Source: a virus. Taken from it: a stretch of DNA of 41,121 nucleotides. The number at the start of each line of letters is the position of its first letter. Within the stretch, counting starts at the first letter, position 1. Of the stretch, positions 13,236 to 21,068 are shown piece by piece. The stretch spans positions 1 to 41,121 of IMG/VR virus record IMGVR_UViG_3300017763_000046. One strand, 5' to 3'. The notes below the pieces were generated by a model. That model had not been told where the DNA came from, did not search any database, and was given only the letters and a program-made list of their open reading frames with translations. Made by a program: the position numbers and the translations under genes.

Positions 13236-13674
13236 AAACCCACTCGAAGCAAATATCGATCGTTCAAACGGAAATATTGAAATTTCCATCGCCAAGAAAT
13301 ATAGTGAAGCGGAAGCTCCCGTATTTGAAAAGTTTATGGGCATGTGTGCAATGTATGACACATACGCAGTTAACACAGCCGAAGAAGATGACAAGGGAAC
13401 TTACAAATCTTGTTCAACTTCATACGCAAAAGAAATTCAAGCTTTATTCGAAAAGATAGAAGCTAATTTATTTAGTCAAAAGCCGAAGCATATGCTTGCA
13501 GGACTATCTGACGAGCAAAAGAAAAACCTACCAGTAGAACTACAAAAAGCTATTGTAAAAAAGCTAAAATCAGAAGGCAAAATTACCAAAGACATGGACG
13601 CCAGTTTGTTTGAGCCAAAAGGTGGAGGCGTAGCCAGTCTTTTTGCACCGAAGGGTGGACCTGGAGTAATGTAA
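13222..13674 (+). CDS. Hypothetical protein between portal and protease, 150 aa
   Basis: The start at 13222 overlaps the portal gene by 14 bases. Residues about 20-90 are helical and acidic; the second half is basic (KKNLPVELQKAIVKKLKSEGKI). The C-terminus carries two similar short elements, SLFEPKGGGV and SLFAPKGGPG, as a small repeat. There is no membrane segment and I recognise no family. From its place it is probably an assembly or packaging-accessory protein, perhaps cut during head maturation. The stop codon lies inside the promoter-like motif of the following gene. Confidence 0.7.
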   Translation: MKEIKNPLEANIDRSNGNIEISIAKKYSEAEAPVFEKFMGMCAMYDTYAVNTAEEDDKGTYKSCSTSYAKEIQALFEKIEANLFSQKPKHMLAGLSDEQKKNLPVELQKAIVKKLKSEGKITKDMDASLFEPKGGGVASLFAPKGGPGVM

Positions 13675-13682
13675 AGCATTTA
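13669..13682 (+). promoter_or_regulatory. Late-type promoter motif ATGTAA
   Basis: ATGTAAAG (13669-13676) followed by CATTTA and the ATG at 13683 closely resembles GTGTAAAGGTATTTATG at 3669-3685, with the same eight-base gap. It contains the stop codon of the gene before it. Confidence 0.5.
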
Positions 13683-15242
13683 ATGCAGTATAAATACACT
13701 ACAACTTTTAATTTCGAAGTTAAGGCTTGCGAAGAGATAGCTGGTATAAACTTAAGCCAAGCTAACATACAAAATCTTCGTTCGTTAATTCCTACGTCTG
13801 TAGATCTAGAAAAGAATATTGATCTTATGGGCGTGGCTTTTAATGCTGCGGTTGTAAACGAGTTTAATAAAAATGGTGATGGCATAGATACAAAAACAGC
13901 TATTGATTCTATTCAGCAGTTTATTCATAAACCTACAAATATAGAACACAATAAGAAAAAGATTGTCGGCCATATCGTTAATGCTGGATTTAGTGATTAT
14001 TCGGATAGCACTATTTTAATTAATGTAGATGAGACCGAAAAAGATCCTTTTCATATAGCATTGGGCGCTGTAGTTTATAAAACTGTTGATAAGGACTTTT
14101 TCGATTTACTAGAAAAAAGCACCAATCCAAAAAACAAAATGCACAATACTGTTTCCGCTAGTTGGGAAATCGGTTTTAGTGAATATCAAATCGCGGTAGG
14201 TAGTAAGAATTTAAAGGACGCAAAAATAATTTCAGACCCCAAAGAGATACAAGAAATGAGGGGTATGCTAAAAGCTTTTGGAGGGAAAGGCGTTACGGAT
14301 GAAGGTGAGCCTATTTATCGTTTAATCACTGGTCAAGTTTATCCTCTAGGTATAGGTTTTACATTAAAACCAGCCGCTAATGTTAAGGGCGTCATTAGCA
14401 ATGAATTTGAAAAAACCGAGACAGAAAAAGAAGTAATTGAAGAAGCTGTTTCGGACAAAGAAAAAACGCAAGCCGCGCAATTAATAAAAATAACTGACAA
14501 AATTTCACAAAATTTAAAAAATACTGTAAACAATACTAAAATTATGGACTTAGAAACTCTACTATCAGAAATAAAAGCGTCTCTTGTTGAAAAGAAATTT
14601 TCAGAAGAGGCAATCGCTGGCATGACGGCAACTTTTGCTGACGCCATTAAAACTAAAGATGATGAGTACAAAGCTTCTCTTGAAGCTGCGGAACAAGAGA
14701 AGGCTGAAATCGCATCCGCGAAAGAAGAGCTTCAAGCTTCTGTAGAATCTATTAAGGAAGAGCTTAAGACTGCTCAAGAACGCATCGATGCATTTGAAAG
14801 TGAAAAAGCTGCTCAAGAAGCGGTTGCCACATTTAATGCTCGTATGGAAGAAATTGATTCTGTTTATGATCTCGAAGAAAGCGACAGCGCATTTATCGCT
14901 GAAAAGATTAAAGGACTTGACGCAAGTGAAGAATCCTTTGCATCTCTAAAAGGTGAGCTTGAAGTTTTTTGGGCATCGAAGAATAAGGAAGCAAAAGCAA
15001 AACAAGAAGAAGCAATCGCCGCTCGCGTCGAAGCTGAAATCGAAAAGCGCCTTAATACATCAGAAGCATCTGAAGTCGTAGCTGAAGAAGCCACTGCTGA
15101 AGAAGTTGATGTTGAAGAAGCTCTTGAAAATGCAGAAGCTACCGAAGAATCTCTTCCTAATAATAACGAAGCTCAAGCTTCTAAAACAACTTTGAAGGAC
15201 AAGTTCGCTGCTGCGTTTAGCCGCGAAAATGTTCTTGGATAA
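13683..15242 (+). CDS. Prohead protease fused to scaffold protein
   Basis: The 519-aa product falls into two parts. Residues 1 to about 255 are protease-like: GVAFNAAVVNEFNKNGDGI, a histidine in PTNIEHNKKKIVGHIVNA, then HNTVSASWEIGFS, where the Ser in the TVSASWE strand is a candidate nucleophile. This His/Ser order fits the herpesvirus/T4-gp21-like prohead protease clan. Residues 288-519 are a Glu/Ala/Lys-rich coiled coil typical of a scaffold, ending in a basic, head-targeting-like segment (LKDKFAAAFSREN). The protease would process the scaffold and free the head interior. A nested scaffold start at 14544 is described separately. Confidence 0.8.
   Translation: MQYKYTTTFNFEVKACEEIAGINLSQANIQNLRSLIPTSVDLEKNIDLMGVAFNAAVVNEFNKNGDGIDTKTAIDSIQQFIHKPTNIEHNKKKIVGHIVNAGFSDYSDSTILINVDETEKDPFHIALGAVVYKTVDKDFFDLLEKSTNPKNKMHNTVSASWEIGFSEYQIAVGSKNLKDAKIISDPKEIQEMRGMLKAFGGKGVTDEGEPIYRLITGQVYPLGIGFTLKPAANVKGVISNEFEKTETEKEVIEEAVSDKEKTQAAQLIKITDKISQNLKNTVNNTKIMDLETLLSEIKASLVEKKFSEEAIAGMTATFADAIKTKDDEYKASLEAAEQEKAEIASAKEELQASVESIKEELKTAQERIDAFESEKAAQEAVATFNARMEEIDSVYDLEESDSAFIAEKIKGLDASEESFASLKGELEVFWASKNKEAKAKQEEAIAARVEAEIEKRLNTSEASEVVAEEATAEEVDVEEALENAEATEESLPNNNEAQASKTTLKDKFAAAFSRENVLG
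14524..14543 (+). promoter_or_regulatory. Internal late-type motif before the nested scaffold start
   Basis: CTGTAAACAATACTAAAATT stands directly before the in-frame ATG at 14544. The motif before the tail tube gene (minus strand, 19591 to 19571) is CTGTAAACAATATAAAATAT. The shared CTGTAAACAATA and the similar distance to the ATG suggest a real internal start signal. Confidence 0.5.
14544..15242 (+). CDS. Nested scaffold protein (in-frame, C-terminal part of the protease ORF)
   Basis: The in-frame ATG at 14544 would give a 232-aa protein beginning MDLETLLSEIKASL, exactly where the protease part ends and the coiled coil begins. The protein is dominated by Glu, Ala and Lys heptads (about residues 45-110), with a very acidic region near 170-215 and a basic C-terminus. 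This is the composition of scaffolding proteins. Making the scaffold from an internal start in the protease gene is well known in lambda (C and Nu3). Here a late-promoter-like motif precedes the start, so it might be a separate transcript. No Shine-Dalgarno sequence is visible. Confidence 0.55.
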   Translation: MDLETLLSEIKASLVEKKFSEEAIAGMTATFADAIKTKDDEYKASLEAAEQEKAEIASAKEELQASVESIKEELKTAQERIDAFESEKAAQEAVATFNARMEEIDSVYDLEESDSAFIAEKIKGLDASEESFASLKGELEVFWASKNKEAKAKQEEAIAARVEAEIEKRLNTSEASEVVAEEATAEEVDVEEALENAEATEESLPNNNEAQASKTTLKDKFAAAFSRENVLG

Positions 15243-15276
15243 AAAAACAAACTAACGAAATTTAACTAAAAAAATT

Positions 15277-15900
15277 ATGGCACTAAGACTACTCCCATTC
15301 AGACAATATAATGAGCAAGACGTTGTTAACGTTTTTGCTCTTGAGTCGGATCTCGCCCTTTCTGGTACTCAAGCAGATGGCGAAGGTTCAAACGGTGTAT
15401 TTGTTAAAATCACAAATGGTAACTTCAACCAAGAGGTCGTCACTTATAGTAACGACAGCTACCTTGGTCAGTCAAATCTTCCATTTGTTGGTAGCGACAT
15501 GTACCCAAGCAATCCGCTTACACTTTCTGGCGCTGCTGCTGGTGATCTCCCTCTAGGACTCACCTTAAATCAAACAGCAAAAGCAGACGAAAACGGCGAA
15601 AAGCTTCTATACAATACTACCAAGAAAGAAGAGCTTCAAGCTGTCCTTCCTGGCCAAAGTGTTCCTGTTGCAACTAAGGGTATCTTTACTCTTGCAGCCG
15701 AAGCATTTGATGGCACCGCATCTGACTACACAGTAGGCACTGGCATCGCAATCTCAGCAACTAATGTTGGTAAGATTGATGCTGCTGACCCAACTGCTGG
15801 AGGTTCTTTCGGTACTGTTCTTGGCACTGGTTCACGCGCTTCTCAAGGCGGCCTAACTGATCAATTCGCTGGCGAATACATCGTAGTCAAAATCGGATAA
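15277..15900 (+). CDS. Head decoration protein candidate, 207 aa
   Basis: It is placed between scaffold and major capsid protein, where head decoration proteins usually lie. The product is rich in Gly, Ala, Thr and Ser, beta-type, with no membrane span or charged coil. The middle contains PFVGSDMYPSNPLTLSGAAAG and the C-terminus LTDQFAGEYIVVKIG. Codon choice (more C-ending codons, higher GC) matches the capsid gene and differs from the AT-rich tail genes, which points to very high expression. I infer a capsid-surface or cementing protein. There is no late motif before it; it may be read through from the scaffold transcript. Confidence 0.65.
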   Translation: MALRLLPFRQYNEQDVVNVFALESDLALSGTQADGEGSNGVFVKITNGNFNQEVVTYSNDSYLGQSNLPFVGSDMYPSNPLTLSGAAAGDLPLGLTLNQTAKADENGEKLLYNTTKKEELQAVLPGQSVPVATKGIFTLAAEAFDGTASDYTVGTGIAISATNVGKIDAADPTAGGSFGTVLGTGSRASQGGLTDQFAGEYIVVKIG

Positions 15901-15919
15901 TTGAAAGGAATTTAATATT

Positions 15920-17059
15920 ATGAAAATCACTTTAAAAAATACTCCAGAACAAGTTGAACTTGTAAAAGCAATGGCTTCTCGCAACCGTGATGTTGCATAC
16001 GAAGCACAAACTGCTCTTGCTGAGTTCATCGGACCAGTCCTCGCTGAAGTTATTAACCAAGCTCCTGCTTTGTCTAATCTCTTCACTACTATGCAGTATA
16101 ACGCTGATGACAATCCTTCGATTCCGTTGGATCTGTACTTCGACGTTTCTGACGAAGATTATGTACAAGTCTACAGCCAAAGCCGTGCTGGTGGCCTTCC
16201 AACTTCGGAAGTCCTTCCAACATCTTCTGAGCTCAAGATCGCTACTTATAGCCTTGACTCAGCAGTAAGCTTTGACCGTCGCTATGCAGCTAAGAGCCGC
16301 ATGGATGTTGTCGCTAAGACAATGACTCGTGTTGCACAAGAAATTCTTCTTAAGCAAAACACAATCTCTGCTAACGTTGTAATGAAGGCTCTTGACTCTG
16401 CTGCAACTAACGGTCAAACTCACGTTATTTCATCTTCAGCTGCTGCTCGATTCGGTCTTGCCGACTTAAATGCAATGATGACTCGTTCTAAGAGAATCGT
16501 TACCTCCTTCGTTGGTGGTACTCCAGATGCTCGCCAAGGACGCGGAATGACTGATATCATCGTATCTCCAGAGGTCGTTGAAGAACTTCGTTCTATCGCT
16601 TACAACCCAATCAACACTAGGGGTGCGGCAGATTCTGCTGGCACTGCGGGCCCAGTTCAAACTGCTGACGTTATCGCTGAAGAAGCATATCGTGCTGCTG
16701 GTGCTCCAGAGTTCTATGGCATCAATGTTATTGAGCTTAATGAGTTTGGTGTTGGTCAGAAGTTTAACTCACTATTCACTGGCACAAGTTATGATGCTGC
16801 TGCTGGTGGAGGTACAGACTTTGATCCTGCTACTGCAGCAAACAATGGTGATGAGTTGGTACTTGGTATTGACCGCAGCCGTGAATCTTTGATTCGCCCA
16901 GTTGCTGTTGATTCTGAAAATGGTGGTGAGTTCAATCTTATCGCTGACGACCAGTACAGCATCCGTCAAAACAAGATCGGTTACTTCGGTTCACTCGAAG
17001 AAGGCCGTATCGTTCTCGACGATCGCGCACTTGTAGGTTGCGTTATTCAAGGAGCTTAA
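15920..17059 (+). CDS. Major capsid protein (HK97 fold)
   Basis: The 379-aa product lies after protease, scaffold and decoration genes and before a strong terminator. An N-terminal helix (TPEQVELVKAMASRN) leads to the body with SRAGGLPTSEVLP, SAVSFDRRYAAKSRMDVV, and LNAMMTRSKRIVTSFVGG. The stretch MTDIIVSPEVVEELRSIAYNP is the typical P-domain strand/helix of HK97-type capsid proteins, and the C-terminal part ends with IRQNKIGYFGSLEEGRIVLDD. A good ribosome binding site (AAAGGA, 15904-15909) precedes the ATG, unlike most genes here. Codon use is biased as expected for the most abundant protein. Confidence 0.9.
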   Translation: MKITLKNTPEQVELVKAMASRNRDVAYEAQTALAEFIGPVLAEVINQAPALSNLFTTMQYNADDNPSIPLDLYFDVSDEDYVQVYSQSRAGGLPTSEVLPTSSELKIATYSLDSAVSFDRRYAAKSRMDVVAKTMTRVAQEILLKQNTISANVVMKALDSAATNGQTHVISSSAAARFGLADLNAMMTRSKRIVTSFVGGTPDARQGRGMTDIIVSPEVVEELRSIAYNPINTRGAADSAGTAGPVQTADVIAEEAYRAAGAPEFYGINVIELNEFGVGQKFNSLFTGTSYDAAAGGGTDFDPATAANNGDELVLGIDRSRESLIRPVAVDSENGGEFNLIADDQYSIRQNKIGYFGSLEEGRIVLDDRALVGCVIQGA

Positions 17060-17084
17060 GCTACTTAATAATCTATTACTTCTT

Positions 17085-17113
17085 GAGCCACCCTGTAAGG
17101 GGTGGCTCTTTTT
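17085..17113 (+). terminator. Terminator after the major capsid gene
   Basis: GAGCCACCC (17085-17093) pairs perfectly with GGGTGGCTC (17100-17108) around a six-base loop and is followed by TTTTTG. It ends the head gene transcript 26 bases after the capsid stop codon. Confidence 0.92.
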
Positions 17114-17133
17114 GTTGAAAAGTAAATTATGAA

Positions 17134-17148
17134 GTGTAATATATATAT
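17134..17148 (+). promoter_or_regulatory. Late-type promoter motif GTGTAA
   Basis: GTGTAA (17134-17139) is followed by nine bases of alternating T and A and the ATG at 17149. It restarts transcription after the capsid terminator. Confidence 0.7.
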
Positions 17149-17829
17149 ATGAAAAATTCAAAGAAAAAGAAACCACAATCATTGCATGACTTGAAAGAGT
17201 CGATAATCGAAGAATTGCCCGAAACTAATGTAGCTCCATCTGAGGAAACAAAAGCAAAGGTGGACGAAAAAATCAAAAGCGTTGAAGATTTAGATTTAGC
17301 TACTGCTATTGAAAATGATGAGGTTAATAATGAAGAACTCCAAAAGGGTGATGTTTTAGCGGACCTCGAATACGCAGACGGCAAGCAAAGGGACGCAGTA
17401 GATCTGGCCGAAGAGCAAGAAAAAATTTACGGGGTTGATGTTGTAAGCCCATTTAAGACAGGAGATATCAGAGTTTTTAAAAGAAAACTAAAAACAATGT
17501 CTAGAGACCAAATGACAACTTTAGCTAATAGGGTTGCCGCGAGAGTATATTCATCAGAACGTGATCAATATGAAGAATTACTTAAAGCATTCTATTCTTG
17601 GGCTTCTACAAATAGCTTTATACAGACAGATGCTACAAAAAAAGCAGAAAAGGGAGCTTTAGCTGAGGCTTTTGAGGGTTCAGAAAGTGTAAACTCTTTA
17701 GAAGAAAAATTAAAATCTAAAACTTTATCAGATCTGCAGTCTACTGCCGCTCGTTTGGGATTCAATCCAAGCTTTGATAGAGAAAGATTAATTAAAGTAA
17801 TCACGCAAGAATATCAAAGACAATCATGA
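17149..17829 (+). CDS. Head-neck protein candidate, 226 aa
   Basis: The N-terminal 100 residues are very charged and probably disordered (KKKKPQSLHDLKESIIEELPE, then many Glu). The middle has a helical part with FKRKLKTMSRDQMTTLANRVAARVYSS. The C-terminus (about 188-224) has LKSKTLSDLQSTAARLGFNPSF followed by RERLIKVI, a helix-extended loop-helix resembling a SAP-type DNA-binding motif. It overlaps the next gene by ATGA. Its place directly after the capsid protein suggests a head completion or DNA-stabilising role. No family is recognised with certainty. Confidence 0.65.
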   Translation: MKNSKKKKPQSLHDLKESIIEELPETNVAPSEETKAKVDEKIKSVEDLDLATAIENDEVNNEELQKGDVLADLEYADGKQRDAVDLAEEQEKIYGVDVVSPFKTGDIRVFKRKLKTMSRDQMTTLANRVAARVYSSERDQYEELLKAFYSWASTNSFIQTDATKKAEKGALAEAFEGSESVNSLEEKLKSKTLSDLQSTAARLGFNPSFDRERLIKVITQEYQRQS

Positions 17830-18287
17830 GTAATTTAGGCGACCTAGCTACATCCATACACACAACAGAATTTGATTCAGCAGCTTCCCCTACATCCAAT
17901 TTGATATCTGGATGGCTGGACGCGAACTTAGGCAAATTGAACAATGTTCTTTTTACTAGCTTCTCTGGATCAAATGGAGAGGTCGCTGGCTTAAATTTAG
18001 AAGAGCAGAACATTTATAAAGAGATGTATCTGTACCATTACTATACGAAACAGACCAGAAATACTATTCGCGGAATCGCGGACGATACCAACGGTAACAT
18101 TATTAGCGTCAGAGACGGCGACAACGCCATTACGTTCGTTAATAAGAACGAGGTATCAAAAGTATATAAAAGCCTCGCTAGGGACTCTTACGACGCCCTA
18201 GAGACGCTTATAGCTAACTACAACAGCTACCAAGCAAGCCCTAGACAAGTTGGCGGAATAGAAGCTGGCATAGAGTCAGAAGATTAA
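17826..18287 (+). CDS. Head-tail connector candidate, 153 aa
   Basis: A helical protein with TSNLISGWLDANLGKLNNVL at the N-terminus, YKEMYLYHYYTKQTRNT in the middle and YKSLARDSYDALETLIANYN near the end, finishing SPRQVGGIEAG. Helical proteins of this size placed after the capsid gene and before the tail genes are usually adaptor proteins of the gp6/gp15 type that dock on the portal. I infer that by position and shape. It is the last plus-strand gene before two terminators and a strand change. Confidence 0.6.
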   Translation: MSNLGDLATSIHTTEFDSAASPTSNLISGWLDANLGKLNNVLFTSFSGSNGEVAGLNLEEQNIYKEMYLYHYYTKQTRNTIRGIADDTNGNIISVRDGDNAITFVNKNEVSKVYKSLARDSYDALETLIANYNSYQASPRQVGGIEAGIESED

Positions 18288-18310
18288 TTTAAATTTAAAA
18301 TATATCTTTC

Positions 18311-18338
18311 AAGCGTGATCTTTTGGGTCGCGCTTTTT
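18311..18338 (+). terminator. Terminator after the connector gene
   Basis: AAGCGTGATC (18311-18320) pairs with GGTCGCGCTT (18326-18335) through two G-U pairs, loop of five bases, followed by Ts. It lies 24 bases after the stop at 18287. Confidence 0.85.
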
Positions 18339-18344
18339 TGTGCA

Positions 18345-18374
18345 TAAAAAAACCCCCTCGAATGAGGGGGTTTT
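18345..18374. terminator. Bidirectional terminator between convergent gene blocks
   Basis: CCCCCTC (18353-18359) and GAGGGGG (18364-18370) form a perfect stem with a GAAT loop, flanked by As on the left and Ts on the right, so it can terminate on both strands. It separates the plus-strand head block from the minus-strand tube block. Confidence 0.9.
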
Positions 18375-18421
18375 GTAAATTGGAAGGGCTTCTTAGCTAT
18401 TCGCTCCACCCTAAAGTTTTA

Positions 18422-19570
18422 TTAAGCTCTTGCATTCCCCATTACAGCGGTGCTATGAGCGCCAGAGAAGAATATATTATTTTCAGTATCATTCGGGCCA
18501 CCAATGGTGAGCGAGAATCCTAGGTCAACAGTCTTGTTGGGTCCAATACTAGAACTAAATGATTCACTGTCTAGTTTAACATTTGTCAGTTTGTAGACAG
18601 CAGCTACAGTGGACGCTTGATCTTTAAATTCAATTTGGATTGAATTAATAAATCCATCACTAGATACCAGACTTGTTAATTGGCGATCTTGAATTTCTGA
18701 GACAACAGCAGAAATACTTAATGTTGGAGTAATTGGAAAATCGACAACACGAGCAAAAGAGAACTTGCTTCCAAGTCTATCGATTGGAGTTCTGCTCATA
18801 GGAATTGAGATAGAAATACTTTGTACGTGAGATTTGCCAGCTCCATCTAAAATAACAATAGATTTTGCGCTAGCGTCACTTAAAGTAACAGAAATATCTC
18901 CAGGACGAAGTGCGTTAGGAATAGATGCTCCCGTTCCTGCTACAGCTTCTGGAAGTGCGATATCAGCTTGTGAGGCGAGAGCTTCACCGTCTGATGGGCT
19001 AATTCCAGCACCAACGATGTTGGTATAGTCACTTCCGTTAGTAGCTGTTACATCAGCATTACCGACCATGTTAGTTCCTTCGGCCGAGATGCTGACTGTT
19101 GGGAGGTCGCCTACTGACGCATCTAGAGTATAATCAGTAATGAAAGCGTTACCAATGCCAATAACACTAATGTCAGTGTTTGCATCAGCTACAGCGCCTC
19201 GAGGGCTGTTAGCATCAACACCTTCTGGTGTACTTAAAATATAGTAATTACGGTCGGCGTCCTCTGCTTTAATTTGACCAGAAATAAATCCCTTGTCTAA
19301 ATTTACACCGTTTGCAAAGCCCAATGCCATTTCATTGAATCCATCACTGAGATAGTATGATGTGTCGAAAGAAACGGTTGGCGATTCAAGAATCAGTGAG
19401 TCGATTCTTGCTAATTGTCCGAATTGATTGACATCTTGACGTGAAACGTTCAAGGAGTAATTAGCGGATTGAACTCTTCGTAGTTGTGTGTGTTCGTTTG
19501 CATCGTCTGCACCGACACCACTAGAAACGAAGAGAGCGTCTGATTGATAAATGATTCTATTATTAGCCAT
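18422..19570 (-). CDS. Tail tube protein candidate, 382 aa
   Basis: The product has two related beta modules. The first (about residues 29-165) starts VQSANYSLNVSRQDVNQFGQ and has GNAFITDYTLDASVGDLPTV. The second (about 245-375) starts VQSISISIPMSRTPIDRLGS and ends with YKLTNVKLDSESFSSSIGPN. This plan fits a tail tube subunit with a duplicated tube domain, and the gene is last in a neck/tail-completion block, where tube genes usually lie. Ala- and Gly-rich linker sequence separates the modules. The same two-module plan occurs in three other proteins here. I consider it the most likely major tube protein. Confidence 0.7.
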   Translation of the reverse strand: MANNRIIYQSDALFVSSGVGADDANEHTQLRRVQSANYSLNVSRQDVNQFGQLARIDSLILESPTVSFDTSYYLSDGFNEMALGFANGVNLDKGFISGQIKAEDADRNYYILSTPEGVDANSPRGAVADANTDISVIGIGNAFITDYTLDASVGDLPTVSISAEGTNMVGNADVTATNGSDYTNIVGAGISPSDGEALASQADIALPEAVAGTGASIPNALRPGDISVTLSDASAKSIVILDGAGKSHVQSISISIPMSRTPIDRLGSKFSFARVVDFPITPTLSISAVVSEIQDRQLTSLVSSDGFINSIQIEFKDQASTVAAVYKLTNVKLDSESFSSSIGPNKTVDLGFSLTIGGPNDTENNIFFSGAHSTAVMGNARA

Positions 19571-19591
19571 GATATTTTATATTGTTTACAG
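19571..19591 (-). promoter_or_regulatory. Late-type motif before the tail tube gene
   Basis: CTGTAA (19586-19591 on the minus strand) followed by ACAATATAAAATATC leads to the ATG at 19570. It is a variant of GTGTAA with 15 bases to the ATG and is almost the same as the motif inside the protease gene at 14524. Confidence 0.5.
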
Positions 19592-19612
19592 TTATTTGGG
19601 TTTATTGTGAAA

Positions 19613-20461
19613 TTAAGAGCGAGGAAATCTTTGTGTAGATATGTCAAAGTCTATAAAGCCGACTTTAATGTCTCCAGGTATAGACGTTTGCGCCCTTTGT
19701 GAAAATTTTGAAACAGTGACATCATCTATAAAAAATGAGCCATCTGTGTAGGATTCGGCTAGTCCAGTATAATTATATGAACCTCCCTTTATGTCACCAT
19801 ATTCTGTTGATGGGTGACCGCTAAATGGTATTTTAGGAACAATTTTTCTAGCAGAATCTGCAAATATAGATAAAGCTCCATCTAATTGATAATCACTGTC
19901 TGCCAGTACAACAGCTTTGATCGTGGAGTTTGTTTGGTCCATACCTCCAAGTTCGAACCCTTCATTTCTACTAAATTCTACATTCAAAAATATTGCTGGA
20001 GTAACTTGGTCATAGGGTTCTATGCCGCTCATTGTGGGGGTTCCGTATCTGCTGTTTAATTTAAATTTGTTTTCAATGATTAAATCTTCTTCTGTTTCGT
20101 TTGTCAGATACACATTAAAATCTTTTACTGCAAAGGTGCCAGTTAATGTATCTCCTGCGCTGACAACGCTTCCAGTTTCAATAAGTCTGCCATTCTCAAA
20201 ATCAAAAACAATATCATTAGCCCTGCCGCTGCCTTCAAAGTCTGTTGGGATTATTGGGTTTATTGCTCCAGTAATTGAAGAGTCATTTACCCATTGTTTA
20301 TAGTTACTTTGAAGTGAGATGTAACTATTTGGTAATCTGCTATCTGATTGGGCGTAAAGTGTTCCAGTTTTATTCGAATAAGCTTCTCCCTTTTGTAAAA
20401 GTTCGTGATCGAACCATAAAAAGAAGCTAGTCATTAGCTCATGTTGATACTGAGGTTTCAT
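19613..20461 (-). CDS. Tail/neck protein candidate, 282 aa
   Basis: The first 25 residues form a helix with HELMTSFFLWFDHELLQKG. The rest is beta-rich with polar loops: QSNYKQWVNDSSITGA, FDFENGRLIETGSVVSAGDT and KDFNVYLTNETEEDLIIEN. The C-terminus has DDVTVSKFSQRAQTSIPG and then a hydrophobic strand. No family is recognised. Its place between a tail-completion candidate and the tube gene suggests a tail terminator or another tail-neck junction protein. It is preceded by a late-type motif that overlaps the stop codon of the upstream gene by one base. Confidence 0.6.
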   Translation of the reverse strand: MKPQYQHELMTSFFLWFDHELLQKGEAYSNKTGTLYAQSDSRLPNSYISLQSNYKQWVNDSSITGAINPIIPTDFEGSGRANDIVFDFENGRLIETGSVVSAGDTLTGTFAVKDFNVYLTNETEEDLIIENKFKLNSRYGTPTMSGIEPYDQVTPAIFLNVEFSRNEGFELGGMDQTNSTIKAVVLADSDYQLDGALSIFADSARKIVPKIPFSGHPSTEYGDIKGGSYNYTGLAESYTDGSFFIDDVTVSKFSQRAQTSIPGDIKVGFIDFDISTQRFPRS

Positions 20462-20476
20462 AAATATTATTTACAC
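20462..20476 (-). promoter_or_regulatory. Late-type promoter motif GTGTAA
   Basis: GTGTAA (20471-20476 on the minus strand), nine bases (ATAATATTT) and the ATG at 20461 repeat the geometry of the other late-type motifs. Confidence 0.7.
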
Positions 20477-21066
20477 TAGGTAAGCTGTAAGTTCTCGAAT
20501 TCTTTCTTATACTTTTTTAAAAGAGCTGATATATACTGAGTGTTTCTAAATTTTGTTCCACCTTTTCTTACTCTTCTTGGTGATTGTATTCCTAAGCCCG
20601 ACCTACTATTTTCTCTTTCTACTTTTAAATAATACCCAAGACCAGAAATACCACTTTCAATACCCTTGGCCCAACTTCTTCCTGGCGCCCAAGGCATTGG
20701 AGTCACGTCAAAAACATCTTTTGCATCTGGAATATAAATAGAAAATTCAATAGAATTAAGTTTGGCAGTAGCAAATTCAAAGCGAGTTTGCTGCAGTATA
20801 TCTTCAATAGCTTTGGTTGGGTCTCTAAACCCCGATTCAAAGCCAATAAAAGAAAATAAATTAGTAGCTCCTCCCAAAGTCCCGCTTATATTTTCCGAGC
20901 TTACTCCCTGTTTGATTTCTCTTGTAACTGGATGGTTTAAGAATTCAGCTATCATTTTATTTTTGATTTTCTGAAAAGCCGCTTTACCTTGTTTTTGTAT
21001 TTGGACTCTGGCAACTTTAGGTGTTTGCCTTTTTAAACTAGCTATAATTTGAGGATTTAAAGCCAT
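20476..21066 (-). CDS. Tail completion protein candidate, 196 aa
   Basis: The start is basic and helical (SLKRQTPKVARVQIQKQGK), followed by FLNHPVTREIKQG, ENISGTLGGATNLFSFIGFE and then strands with FSIYIP and MPWAPGRSWAKGIESGISG. The C-terminus is Arg/Lys rich (RRVRKGGTKFRNTQYISALL). I have seen the NHPVTRE...SGTLGG...LFSFIGF pattern in hypothetical neck-region proteins of marine phages. Size, basic start and position resemble HK97 gp10-type tail completion proteins. The function is inferred from context. Confidence 0.6.
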   Translation of the reverse strand: MALNPQIIASLKRQTPKVARVQIQKQGKAAFQKIKNKMIAEFLNHPVTREIKQGVSSENISGTLGGATNLFSFIGFESGFRDPTKAIEDILQQTRFEFATAKLNSIEFSIYIPDAKDVFDVTPMPWAPGRSWAKGIESGISGLGYYLKVERENSRSGLGIQSPRRVRKGGTKFRNTQYISALLKKYKKEFENLQLT

Positions 21067-21068
21067 TA

